Assembly: GCA_014529385.2 (NCBI GenBank)
Contig: CM043957.1
Location: forward strand, 83,685,381 to 83,749,380
DNA: 64,000 bases
Direction: 5' to 3'
From: Adiantum capillus-veneris
Lineage: Eukaryota; Streptophyta; Polypodiopsida; Polypodiales; Pteridaceae
The position numbers and the translations under genes were made by a program. Every line of letters begins with the position of its first letter. Within the stretch, counting starts at the first letter, position 1. This document shows, in pieces, positions 12,482 to 23,300 of the stretch. Below the pieces are notes generated by a model. It did not search any database and was not told where the DNA came from. It saw only the letters and a list, made by a program, of their open reading frames with translations.

Positions 12482-12577
12482 CCATAGGCTGTACATTTGC
12501 CTCATTAAAACTTACATTCGCATTTCCACCATAGGCTGTACATTTGCCTCATTAAAACTTACATTCGCATTTCCACC
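12482..12577 (-). repeat. 47-bp tandem duplication that breaks copia pol
   Basis: The unit beginning ataggctgtacatttgcc occurs at 12484 and again at 12531. A period of 47 is not a multiple of three, so it shifts the pol frame; the integrase frame ends within it. The partial copy at 10340-10440 has a single unit. Confidence 0.88.
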
Positions 12578-13619
12578 ACTGAAAAGAGGCAACAAAGTGT
12601 CATAAATGTCCTGTGAGCTTACATTACTGTCTCTAGTACATGACAGCAAGGGCTGAACAGAATCTTCCACAAACACTACATCCCGTGAAACCAGAATACG
12701 TTTTTTTTGCGGATGATACAACCTGTAACCTTTACTTTCAGCACTATAACCAACAAAAATACATTTGACAGCCTTATCATCCAATTTTCTGCGCTGCACT
12801 TGTGGCACCAAAGCATATGCCAAACAGCCAAAAACACGCATGTGCTCAATAGAAGGCTTTCTATCATGCCATGCTTCATATGGAGTAATAGACTGCAAAG
12901 CTTTTGTAGGACACCTGTTAAGTACATACGTGGCACACATAATGGCCTCAAGCCAAAAAGAATGCGGCAAAGCTTGACTTTTGACCATACATCGTGCCAT
13001 TTCCGTCAGTGACCTGTTTTTCCTCTCAGCAACACCATTTTGCTGAGGTGTATAAGGCAGTGTACATTGGTGTTTTATCCCACGACTAGCCAGAAATGCA
13101 TTAAATTCATGAGACATATACTCCCCCCCTCGATCAGAACGGAGGGTGCCCATAGTACATTTCAAGACATTTTTAGCCATAGCCAGAAATTGTTTGAAGC
13201 ACATAAAAACTTCGGACTTCGCTTTAAGCGGAAATACCCATGCATGCCTGGAGTAATCATCAATGAAAGTAACAAAGTACAGGTAATTGCCCAAGGACGT
13301 TGCCCAAGGACGGAGTTTGCATGGGCCCACAAACATCACTATGCACAAGCTGCAACCTGCATGTGGCCCGAACTGAACCATCCTTTGGAAACTTAGAATG
13401 CTGCATCTTACCCAAAATACATCCTTCACAAACATGTTTGACAGGTGCTTCAAGAGGTGGCAAAGAAACAACCATATCAGATTTCTGCAAACGCAGCAAA
13501 CTGGCAAAATTCAGATGACCAAAACGTGCATGCCAAAGTTTTGCATCTGAAATAGCCCTTGAATCTGCAACAACATTTGCAAAATTTTGTCCACACTTGT
13601 CATACAAACTGAGCTTATA
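12512..13619 (-). pseudogene. Copia integrase, frameshifted
   Basis: Read from 13619 downward. The zinc-binding N-terminus is LWHARFGHLNFASL...CEGCILGKM (HHCC). The catalytic core contains VHSDVCGPMQTPSLG, TFIDDYSRHAWV, LRSDRGGEYMS and YTPQQNGVAERKNRSL, which carry the D,D,E residues, followed by the GKP..KPSIEHMRVFGCLAYA-type C-terminal region. The family inserts the cDNA into the chromosome. A 13-bp tandem duplication at 13287-13312 shifts the frame between the second and third of these core blocks. The 47-bp duplication at 12482-12577 ends it. A TAG at 13620 separates it from the protease. Confidence 0.85.
13287..13312 (-). repeat. 13-bp tandem duplication inside the integrase
   Basis: The 13-mer ttgcccaaggacg occurs twice back to back. 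It explains why the frame reads SLGNVLGQLP in one phase and SLGNYLYFVTF in the other. Confidence 0.88.
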
Positions 13620-15056
13620 CTACCCACGGCACAAAAGCCCAAATGCAACAATTTCATCACCAAAACTGAGATCATGAACTGTACATCTGTCATCCACAAA
13701 TTTGACTACAAGTCCAAGTCTAGCAAGTGCGGATACAGACAAGAGATTCTTCTTGATCCCAGGTACATAAAGTGCATCAACAAGTGTGAAGGAACTGCCA
13801 TTAGCAGCAATGAGCACAATCTTTCCAACTCCTTGAACTGGATAAGAGGCGTTGTTGGCACAAGTGACTGAATTCCCATGAGGGACTGACTCGAGAGAGG
13901 TAAACAATTCACGATGTGAGTTAATGTGCTTTGTAGCACCACTGTCGAAATACCACACATGTGAATCTGCAACAACAATTGACAAGCATGCATCATGGAC
14001 AACAGGATTGTAAGTGCACTCTGCGCTAAAAGCCCATTCTGCATCAACATCAGCAACATAGTCTCCTTTCACACAAGACTCAACAATGGCTGCATTTGTA
14101 GTGGAACCAGCATTTGCAATGAAACCACCCTCTTTCTTCTTAGCCTCTTTGGCCTTCAACTTAGGACACGACTTGATCAAGTGATCATTGGCTTTACAAT
14201 AATGGCAATGCATCTTTGTTTTGCCCTTATCACCAGAATTGCCAGACGAAGTGCTACCAGCAGAAGCATTAGGAACAGAATTTTTGCCACTCGCAGCAGA
14301 ACCATAAGAAGTGGCTGCATTACTGTTACCACCCTTTCTTTGAGAAGCAATAAAAGCCTATTCAACTGCACGCTGCCTAGTCCTGTTTTTTCTAGAAAGT
14401 GACTCTTGCAACAGCAATGTGCATAATGCATCAAACTTGACAACTTCAGGATTTCCTTGGGTCATCAGTCTCCAAGTACTAGCAAAAGTCTGGTAGGAAT
14501 CTGGTAAGGCATCAAGAACAGTCTGCACAAGGGAACTGTCTGAAATGACTTCACCTGCAGAAATAAGCCGCTCATTGATATCCTTGACACTAGCAAGGAA
14601 AGTGTCCATATCATCTTCCTCATGCATAATCTTCGACTCCAGCTCTTTACGCAGCAAAGTGATTTTAGCCTCATTGCGGCTTGCATAAAGACCTGCTAAA
14701 ATATCCCAAGCCTATTTTGTAGACTTTGCTGAACGGATGTGAGGAACAATGGTGCGCTTCACAGACAACGTAATCAATGCATGAGCCTGCACATCCTTAA
14801 CATCCCAATGAGCTTGTTCTACCATAGGCAAAACAACTCTAACAACTGCAATCCTTGCAGCAAGACCTGCAACATCCTCAACATCGCCTACATCCTCAGA
14901 ACCAGGACCTACATCAATGCCCTGCACAATGTTCCAGACACCCTTTGACACAAGAACATGTTGCATCATATAAGCCCACATAGGGTAGTTGTCCCCATCC
15001 AACCTGTCCTCAGCAGCAAACATCTTGAACACATCTGTGTTGTTGTTGTCAGCCAT
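13620..15056 (-). pseudogene. Copia gag and protease, with stop codons
   Basis: Gag starts at the ATG at 15056 with MADNNNTDVFKMF. It runs through a YPMWAYMMQHVL-type N-terminal motif and a UBN2-like segment (ERLISAGEVISDSSLVQTVL). It then passes a zinc-knuckle region where CHYCKANDHLIKSC is visible at about 14200, and reaches the protease segment with WYFDSGATKHI at about 13950. In-frame TAG codons sit at about 14712, 14358 and 13620. Gag would package element RNA and the protease would cut the polyprotein; with these stops the copy cannot make it. Confidence 0.85.
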
Positions 15057-15403
15057 GGTAAATGTTGCACCTGATGTGAAAACTGCCCGAAAATAAGAGA
15101 AACGGAGCGGGAACAACCTGTGCTATATAGCACAAACTGTAGAAGACTATAAGGCACATGTTATGCAGAAAACGGCACTGACAAAAATTCTGCACAAAAT
15201 GACGAAATAGCCTGTGCAGTACTGCCTGTAGTGGAAACGGAGGCCGAAATGAGCCCAAATCAAAATTCTGAGTAGACCAAGCTCTTCGAGCTTACCAAAA
15301 AAAATTTCAACCTGTGAACGCTCGCCAAAGCTCACTGAAATCAGAGAAAGTGAGCAGGCGTGTGCTGGAGCAGCTGGCGACTAAGCCCGAGAGGACGTGA
15401 CCT

Positions 15404-15415
15404 GCTCTGATACCA
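15404..15415 (-). promoter_or_regulatory. Primer-binding site of the copia element
   Basis: On the minus strand tggtatcagagc lies two bases inside the 5' LTR, complementary to the 3' end of plant initiator-Met tRNA, the usual primer for this class. Confidence 0.88.
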
Positions 15416-15417
15416 AT

Positions 15418-15644
15418 TGTTGGAATTAGGGTTGTAGAGAAACACACTCAGCTTGGAGAAGACGAAGGAAGCTCAAGGCACACAATAGAGAGTGTGTTAC
15501 TTAGTGTGCAATGGAAAGATAGATAGCCCTAGAGTGATGGGCATATATACAATGCACGAGGGAAAAAACCTCCTAAAGAGGAAAAAAATGCCCCGGCGGT
15601 CCTAGTGTGTTCACACACATCACTACCACATGTATATGGTAACA
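15418..15644 (-). repeat. LTR copy 3 (5' LTR of the copia element)
   Basis: 227 bp, TG...CA ends on the minus strand, next to the primer-binding site. Right flank ttttc matches the left flank of LTR copy 1. Confidence 0.9.
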
Positions 15645-16357
15645 TTTTCTTCTGTAGGCAGCCAGGCATGGCCTCACTATCAAGAAACTAGTTCATATGA
15701 TAACATGACTCTTTCAAGACAACCTCAAGGTAGGCAATCTTTTATTTCAAAAACCAAAGAATACCTAGTATAACTACCTTCTTTTTGGTTTTGGGAATCT
15801 TTCTCTTCTTTCAATGAGGATATATGATTGTTTCAAGGATCAAATTGTGAATAAGATTCCAACTTGAAGGGATCTCTTGTTTCATCTATAGCATCAAGTG
15901 TGTGTATAGGAGCACATTTTTTTGGGTCTTACGATCATTATTCATAGCACGATAGCCTATGCTAGTCTCAACTACCTAATAGTTCAAGTAGTTTCCTTTC
16001 AAAATTTGACCGAGGGGTTCAAATTACAAAGACAACACCAAGGGTTCTCAATCAAATATAGTTATCTTCACTAATCTCTACTATTAATGTTCAGCAAATC
16101 AAAGAAATACTAAAAATATGGTAATATACCTTTGAGGCTTGACAATTGCCCTTGACCTTCGGATAAGTATGCGGTAATTTTTCAACTCATAATAAGCATA
16201 TAATTTGGTTTAATTCTTTTTTGAATATGCTTTGATTGAGCTTTACAAGTTGGATGCATGTGTTGCAATGCTTTAATCCACTTGAATCTTTAAACTCATG
16301 ACAAGGTCATGCGTGATCAAAAGAAGGTAGTGTACCACGTACCACCTTTGCAACTTG

Positions 16358-16509
16358 TTACTTTCCCTATTGAAATGGTCATAGATCTACGAGGTAGGGT
16401 TTGGGTTTGTTACTTTCCCTATTGTAACGATCATAGATCTACGAGGTAGGGTTTGGGTTTGTTACTTTCCCTATTGTAACGATCATAGATCTACAAGGTA
16501 GGGTTTCAT
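16358..16509 (+). repeat. 52-bp tandem repeat, about 2.9 copies
   Basis: The unit containing tactttccctattgtaacg and atagatctacgaggtagg recurs with a period of 52 (atagatctac at 16381, 16433 and 16485). Confidence 0.9.
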
Positions 16510-16628
16510 TTGGCACATGTTATTAGTCACAAGGTGTGAAACATGGTCTAGGAACTCATGGAGTTCAGTTTAGCCAATGTGGAGCAAGGTTTATGAGGGT
16601 CCCTCTCACTCATATCTCATATTGCTAG

Positions 16629-16858
16629 GTGTTTCTAGTTACCTCCACACACAAGTACATCTCGTACTTGAAGAATGTCATATTTCTTGACATCAATATA
16701 TGCGACATATTCCACGTGTGGAGAATTCGAGTAATATCTTTGAGTGTTTTCAGTTACCTCCACATGCAATTACATCTCGTACTTGATGGATGTCATATTT
16801 CTTGGCATCATTATACGAGAATTTTTCACATGTGGGAGACTCACACTAGCACCTGTGT
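16629..16858 (+). repeat. 115-bp imperfect tandem duplication
   Basis: Two diverged units sharing ttacctccaca, acatctcgtacttga and gtcatatttctt at 16629 and 16744. Confidence 0.82.
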
Positions 16859-17359
16859 CTTCAATTAGCCAAATATTATTGAATATCCAGTAAGACTTGT
16901 TAATGCAATAGGTACTATTAAAAACAATTAATAAATGGTTGTTTGAAGATATTTTAGGCTACAAATTTTCATATATACTACACATATAGCAAGGCTATGT
17001 CCTTTTGTTAATGAAAATCTTTCATTGCTTATACCTAGATGTGATTGATCTTCACATTCTGTTATTGTCCAAATGTTTAAGCAAGGCTATTGATTAATTG
17101 TAGTGGGAAGTATTTAGTTTCTTTTTGTAGAGCTATTCACACATTTTATTTCCTCTTCTTTCATGAATTCTTTAACATCCTCCATATGCATTGGCAACTA
17201 CAAATTATTAGTCATGGAAATGCAGGTTCATATATGTTTTTGCTAAATGCATGCACGCTAGGTGTTATGAGCCCTAGTGTTTAGCAAAGACATAATCATA
17301 GCGACATGCAACTTCATGAATATGATCACTTCTGAAGCTTTTAGTACCACAAGTGCAAT

Positions 17360-18275
17360 ACCTCTATGGGATTTATTATGGGTCTACCAACCACCATTCA
17401 AGGGATGGCTTGGTATGGGTGCTTGTAGATAGATTGCCTAAACTCTGTAAGTTTACTCCAATTTAGTCAACTCTTTAACCAAACTGGTTGTTAACCTCAT
17501 TTGTAGACTATATGAATTTCCTTGCAATTTTGTAATAGTAAACCCATGTTTACCAGTCACTTTTAGAAGACTATCTGTAAACGGTTGGGGAACACAACTC
17601 AATATTAGTGTTGAGAATCATTCAAAGACGGAGAGACAACTTGCAAGTATTAATTCACTGGTAAAGGATATTCTAAGAGTGCATGTTGGTGAGCAGTAAT
17701 TCAATTGGAAAGATTAACTCTCTAGTTTGGAGTTTGTTTATCATGATGCAAAGCATGTTACGACTAGGTTTAGTCCTTTCATGCTTATGTCAAGTTTTCA
17801 GCCTTGATCAACAGTTATGGTGGGTTTGGTTACTTATGAGGAATGGCGGCAAGTGAAGGACTTAATCAATGTTGAGGAGATATGTCTGCAAGTCACTTTC
17901 AAGGAAAGTTATAGTTATGAAGGGATATTCTTACATGTTCCAGTAATTTCAAATTTTTTGAAACATGATCATTCATTTAATTACCTCTTAGTTAAGGTAC
18001 CTCGTTTAAAATACTCAAATAAGTTATCAATGAAGTCTACACACTATTGTATCCATCCGGTTGTTTTGGATACAGACCATTTACAAAAACCACTTACAAA
18101 GGGACAACAATGTAGATGATAAAGATATTCTTGTTGGTTTCATTGAACCTCCTACTACCCCGTGTATCGATCAAGTGGACACTATGGAAAACATTAGTGT
18201 CCTTAAGAAGACATCACCATTTTTGTTTTTGAGGACAAAAACGCTTTTCCAAGGGGGGAGTAGCGTCTAAGGCAG
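17360..18275 (+). pseudogene. Decayed Ty3/gypsy integrase and 3' end
   Basis: Plus-strand frames, much interrupted, give the gypsy integrase series. First comes FIMGLPTTIQG near 17368, then a PMFTSHF stretch near 17550 and HSKTERQ near 17615 (the family's H-P-Q-T-D-G-Q-T-E-R site). LRVHVGEQ with a NW follows near 17675, then FVYHDAKHVTTRFSPFML near 17730. A tail with LKYSNKLSMK lies near 18010. Near 18225 a FLRTRTLFQGG-like tail is followed by a purine-rich aaggggggag tract, as at the 3' end of the element before its LTR. Upstream RT and both LTRs are not recognised. It is old and non-functional. Confidence 0.72.
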
Positions 18276-18952
18276 GACTGGGGAGCCATGCCCTAATCTA
18301 CGCATGCATGGTCAAGGGGACTTCTAAAATAGGGATAAAGAGTCTATATAGGGGTAAAATTGGGTGGAGATGAGCATGCGGTAGTACCCAAAGTCCTTTC
18401 AGCAGAAGCTCTTGAGACATCTTCAGAAGCTCTTTGTATGACATGAACTCATTCCTTCCCTTTCCTTATTGGTAAATGCCCATAGAATCACCTTCCTCAT
18501 GCTTCAATCATTTGCACCTTTCTGCACTTTTATGTCTGTCAATGAACTTCTACACATCACTTTTGCAATTTCATGTACTTGCTGTAGAAAGATCTTGCTA
18601 TGTGTGCTCTCTTTGGGCATAAAATAATATGAAGTTCCACTACAACCATGTTTATGCATAGAGGCACATACATGCAAAGGAAATACTTAAAGTTCTCAAA
18701 ACTACCCATGCCTAGACTATGTTAAGTGTGAACCTTTAGCAATTATCCATTCCAATACTTTTTGTTTGTTGTGAACCTTCTCTCCCTAGTGCACATGAGA
18801 ATTCATTAAATGCATAGAGAGGTACAAAGAATAACATTGATTATTTACTTACATCTAAGCTCTTTCACTCCTCATTGTGATGTTACCACGCCTCCACAGT
18901 TAATGTTGTGATGCATTTGTGGTGCAATTGTAGCATTGGCATGTCCATGCCT

Positions 18953-18954
<2 letters not shown>
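18276..18954. other. Unassigned; may contain the LTR of the gypsy remnant
   Basis: This follows the purine tract where a 3' LTR would begin, but no second copy in the window confirms a boundary. No gene is seen. Confidence 0.35.

Positions 18955-18995
<41 letters not shown>
18955..18995. repeat. (GA)n microsatellite
   Basis: About 20 uninterrupted GA units. Confidence 0.95.
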
Positions 18996-18997
<2 letters not shown>

Positions 18998-19789
18998 AAT
19001 TCAGATACCAACTATCAGCAACTAGTGGAAACATTTCCATGGTTACCCTCCCTTTCTCCAAGATCTAAAATTCCAATTTCCATTTGGCTACCTCCACACA
19101 TACACGCATACGTGCGCACCCGCACACCCTAATAATTTAAACAATAGTAGTGTACAGATCTATACTTCATAATATCTCTAAATATTGAGAAGGGCAGACT
19201 TCCTAATCCAACACTTCATAATAGCTCTAAAACACATCCCACTTTCCTCTCATTTCTACGTCATTGTCATTCTTTAACAAAATGTTAGAGTCCTTCTAAT
19301 ATTGTAGAAAATCTTTTATACATTTGAGAAATGTTACATCAATTCAAGAGCCCAGCAATGCCATTTTCACTAGCTTCTTATCAATTGAAGCTTATGACAC
19401 TTCAGGTTATAATTCCAGGTACACTAGATTGAGTGCTATAATTGGACATGGTAGACTAATCCCACAGATAGTTAAAGCCAGCAGTCTATGGCTAATACAT
19501 TTGTGATGAGTGTGAAATTCTTTGGCTTAACTCAACCTCGTCTAGTCCCTTTTTGGATCACATACCTTAGGCCATTCCATCAACTCTCCTTTTGAGTGGT
19601 CAAAAGTGAGACTCTGAACACACAGCCTTTTTTGAAGAGATTTGAATGAAGCTCAAATAACATAGGCATCAAACCCATATATACTTTTTACTTTACAGCC
19701 CCCTTCTCCTTTCCCTATCATCAAGATTAATGTGCACATATCCAACTAAGACAGTCTACAGAGGCCAAAAATAAGAGATTCTGAGCAAA
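18996..19789. other. Intergenic sequence downstream of RPL29, nothing recognised
   Basis: No domain or repeat is recognised. It lies beyond the 3' end of the minus-strand RPL29 gene. Confidence 0.4.
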
Positions 19790-19905
19790 CTGGCTCCTTG
19801 TGACAACCGTCAGAAATCACTATTTGTCTGACAGAATTACTCAATAACTGGCTCCTTGTGACAACCGTCAGAAATCACTATTTGTCTGACAGAATTACTC
19901 AATAA
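19790..19905 (-). repeat. 58-bp perfect tandem duplication near the RPL29 3' end
   Basis: ctggctccttgtgacaaccg starts one unit at 19790 and the next at 19848, and the two units look identical. It sits 265-380 bp past the RPL29 stop, so it may fall in the 3' UTR or just beyond it. Confidence 0.88.
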
Positions 19906-20169
19906 CTTGTTAAAACAAATTGTCAATATAGCTGCCCTACCATTACATTGATAGATACGACAGAGTTCCATTGCAAAGCCAAAGAGAACAGTTGATAGCA
20001 CTTCACAGCATTAATCTCTTCACAGGCAGATTGTATATTACATCATCCTTTTGTCATGACAGAGTGCGAACCAAAATCGCGGACATCAATTAGGATGTGG
20101 AAAGGATCCCTTCAATCATGATTCGACAAATTGAGAGAGCCATCCTATGGGCTTAACAATCACCCACCC

Positions 20170-20331
20170 TCAAGCTCTTGCTTTCTTCTCTTCCTCGATT
20201 ATGGCTACCAGTGATGGAGGAGGCTTTGGAATGATGCTCCTTTTCCAAGCTTTGTCCAGCTTGCGTGATGCCCTTTTTTTGATCCCCTTTACAAGCTCTC
20301 TCTCTCTATGAATAGTCAGCATGCGTGCTAT
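20170..20331 (-). CDS. RPL29: RPL29 last coding exon
   Basis: Begins IARMLTIHRERELVKGIKKR after a ttttggcag acceptor and ends EEEKKARA with TGA at 20170-20172. This is the C-terminal part of uL29c that is specific to the plastid protein (PKPPPSL). A frame also reads through the acceptor, but the residues upstream of it do not fit the family. Confidence 0.88.
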   Translation of the reverse strand: MARMLTIHRERELVKGIKKRASRKLDKAWKRSIIPKPPPSLVAIIEEEKKARA

Positions 20332-23300
20332 CTGCCAAAAAACAACACACATACACTGTGTTAATACTGGTGCACGCACGCACGCAAGCATAAAAGAATT
20401 CGAGCCAGCTGAGGAACATCAGCAGCACACAAAGACAAACTCAAGCAAGTTGGTTTTCCTTAACAGCACATGATAAAAATGCAGAAAGAGAACCAATTCT
20501 TCTTATTTAAGGCCAGAGTAGCAGTATGTAAGATATCAGAGTGCAGAGATGAAGATAGCTCCTCAAACACCAAACAATTTACTACCTCAGAAACTGCCTT
20601 TTGTCAAGGAGCTTTTAAGATCTGATAGGAATAAATGTAAACGAACCCGGCAAGAAATTACAGCACACTGAATTCTCTGTTTTCGGCCTCAAAAATGCAC
20701 CAGAACACCTGTATGGCGATCCCCTAGCTTCCGCGAAGCTCCTGGGGCTATTAGGGATCAAAAAGGGTCAAAACCCTAAACCTACAGGCTGTAATTTCTT
20801 GTTTCGGGCTCCGTTTCGCATGCCGGTCGTATCCGTAGCAAGCCCTCGAGCTCCTGCACCTGTAGGGATACTTGCCCATTGATTTAGACAAGATTTCTCG
20901 TGTGAAATCTTTCCAAATCAACCTGTACTTGCGGGGGATTAGCAACTAGCTAATATGGTACCTATTCCTTGAATGAATTTAATATATGTGCTCTCTCATG
21001 TGTTTTGTGTTTGAGTGCATGTTTGAAAGACGAAATGACTGCAGCATTTCGGTCTTGGTCAATCCCGACATCCGCTAGAGATCGGTGAGATTTGATGTGA
21101 TTGCTAAATACGTTAGATGATCATGATTCTCATCAAAGATCTCGACGGGCATAGTCATGTGAATGTTTAGTGACTGTCGTCTTCGTGCAAGTACTAGATA
21201 TGTGTTGTCTAGTGCGTTTACTTGAAATCAATGTCTACTGAACTGGTTTCTTGCTTACGTTGGTTTTGCAAGCGTAATCGAGGGCGATTACATTTCTTTC
21301 AAGAGTGGGGTCTGTCACAAAGTGATGAATGGCATGACCTAAAGGACAAACTCCAGACACAGAAGGGTCGGAGCCCTACTAAAAGATACAGAAGGAGTTG
21401 TATCAAGTTGCAGAACCAATCCGAGAGGCCAAAAATGAAAGGACACCAATTTTTTAAAGTTGTATCAACTTGTGGAGTCCAGTCCGATGGGGCCCAAGGG
21501 ACAAAAAGGCTAAATGAAGCGTGGAAGGGCTGATGATGTGGCAACTATACAGGGGACCCGCGATTTGCGTTGCTGACGTGGGAGACCGTATGAAACCCCT
21601 GATTTGCACTCCTAACGTGACACATGTACGGATTTTTGCAAAACGTGCTGACAGCCCTATCGATAGCTTTTGGGACCCATATGCTTTTAGACTTGAAGCT
21701 TTTCATGTATACTGCTTTTGGAAGGCCCCGCCTATAAATGAAGTGCCAGGGCCTCAGTTTCAGACAGATACGCTTGGGAGCACTGCTGAGACAACATTGT
21801 CCTTTGAGAAGCATTAATAATAAAGAAAAATAAGAAAATCACCAAAATACCACTCTAATTTGTGGAAATTTCCAAAATACTCCTCAAATTTCAAATACCC
21901 CCAATATTTTATCATAAATTTCCAAAATGGCCTTCAAATTTTCCAAAATTCCCAAAAGTTGTGAGATTAAATTTCTCCAAATATGAAAGAATTTCTAGCT
22001 TTTTATAAGAAGACTAAGTGTGTATCAATACAAGATGCTAAAATTAGAATTTGAGTTGGTTATGTAGGCTTTGGAGATGAATTGCTTCATTATTCTTAAA
22101 CATAAATGCCTTTTTTGGAGAGGTAATTTTAAGCACTCAAACACGGATCTCATAAAGATTAAAAAATCTTGAGAAATCCAACCAAAAATGTCACGTGACA
22201 CATCCCAACCCTATGTGTCCGTGGACAAGCTACACCACAGCATGGTTCAGTCAGTTCAGTCAAGTCTAGATAAGCAGTGATCTGACACTTTTGTGAGTCT
22301 ATTCGTAGACCGTGCATGTCCAGTCACTTAGCATAGATGCATATCCTCCGGTTGCACACAGCATGATCATCGGTATTCCCATCAGAATCCATTAGCATCA
22401 GTTAGGGGAATTTTCCAGTGCATTTAGCCTATTTTCCTATTTTTGGTTATTTTCACTTATTATTTTTAAGTGACTTTCCTACAAAAGTAGGTAGGGAAAT
22501 TTTGCTAAGTTAATATATAAGCAAACCCAAGTTAGCACTTTCTGGCAGAAGAGGCAACAGGAGCTTCCCGCTCAACAGGCAACTTCTCAACAGTACCCCC
22601 CTCCTGACCCATCGACCTACCTCCCATCACCCCCCGGTGTTTTCCCGCGACAGAACCCAGCGGCATTAGCGTTTTTGCTTTCCTCTGCCATCGCCATCCT
22701 ATGCTCCTCATACCTGGCGTTTCCATTACCCATTGGCAGCAGCAGTAGAAGATCACTAACGCTAGCATCTAGTGTAGCATCTAGTGCAGATCTGCAGCGT
22801 TTTCAGCCCTTGCAGATTGCATCAGTAGCAGATCCATAGCGCTTGCAGTCATTGTCAGCATTCCCCAGAAACCTCATCAATTTCACTAACGCTAGCAGGA
22901 ACCACCATCGTTTTTTGATTTCAGTCCTAGCATTTTACAGCAGGGTTTTCAGCCATGAAGAAAACGCAGCCAAAACAGTCCATTTCCAGCCTTGAAACAC
23001 TCCCAGAAATTCAGCATCTAGAAGATCTCAGATTTCAGCCCAAGTCGCCGTCGTCATCACCGTCGTCGTCATCGGCATAGTCCATTGCATCTGCATTGTA
23101 CGCATTTGTGCAATCAAGTAGACCACTCTCGCCGACGAGAGTGGGGCCTTTGGAGGAGGGTTTTACAAACCTCTCGGTGTCGTATCTCTTCTTCTCCTTC
23201 TCTCAGTCTCATTCATTTGCATGCACAACATCCACTCACTTTGTTCGTGACCACAGCACTCTACAAGACGGAAAGCTCTCTCTTTCCCTAAAGAACTAAA

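Larger units (their letters stand above)
9657..15644 (-). mobile_element. Ty1/copia retrotransposon with three LTRs
   Basis: Three copies of a 226-227 bp LTR occur in the same orientation at 9657-9882, 10442-10668 and 15418-15644. On the minus strand each reads TGTTACC...TTCCAACA. The full-length unit is 10442-15644, with primer-binding site, gag, protease, integrase, RT and RNase H in copia order. The leftmost LTR is joined to an internally deleted interior (9883-10441). The bases ttttc lie immediately outside both outer ends (9652-9656 and 15645-15649), so the whole three-LTR structure behaves as one insertion. Coding frames carry stops and duplications, so it is not autonomous now. A decayed relative lies at 1506-3965. 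Confidence 0.9.
15645..17359. other. AT-rich sequence with two tandem duplications, no gene seen
   Basis: Apart from the repeats at 16358 and 16629 I see no coding similarity or LTR here. Confidence 0.4.

Noticed and set aside
13620-14714. Recurrent in-frame TAG in copia gag/protease as a reassigned or read-through codon
   Set aside because: The element also has frameshifting duplications, and other elements here show TAA as well; ordinary decay explains it.
16358-16509. Possible CRISPR-like array
   Set aside because: Contiguous 52-bp tandem units without unique spacers, in a plant nuclear context.
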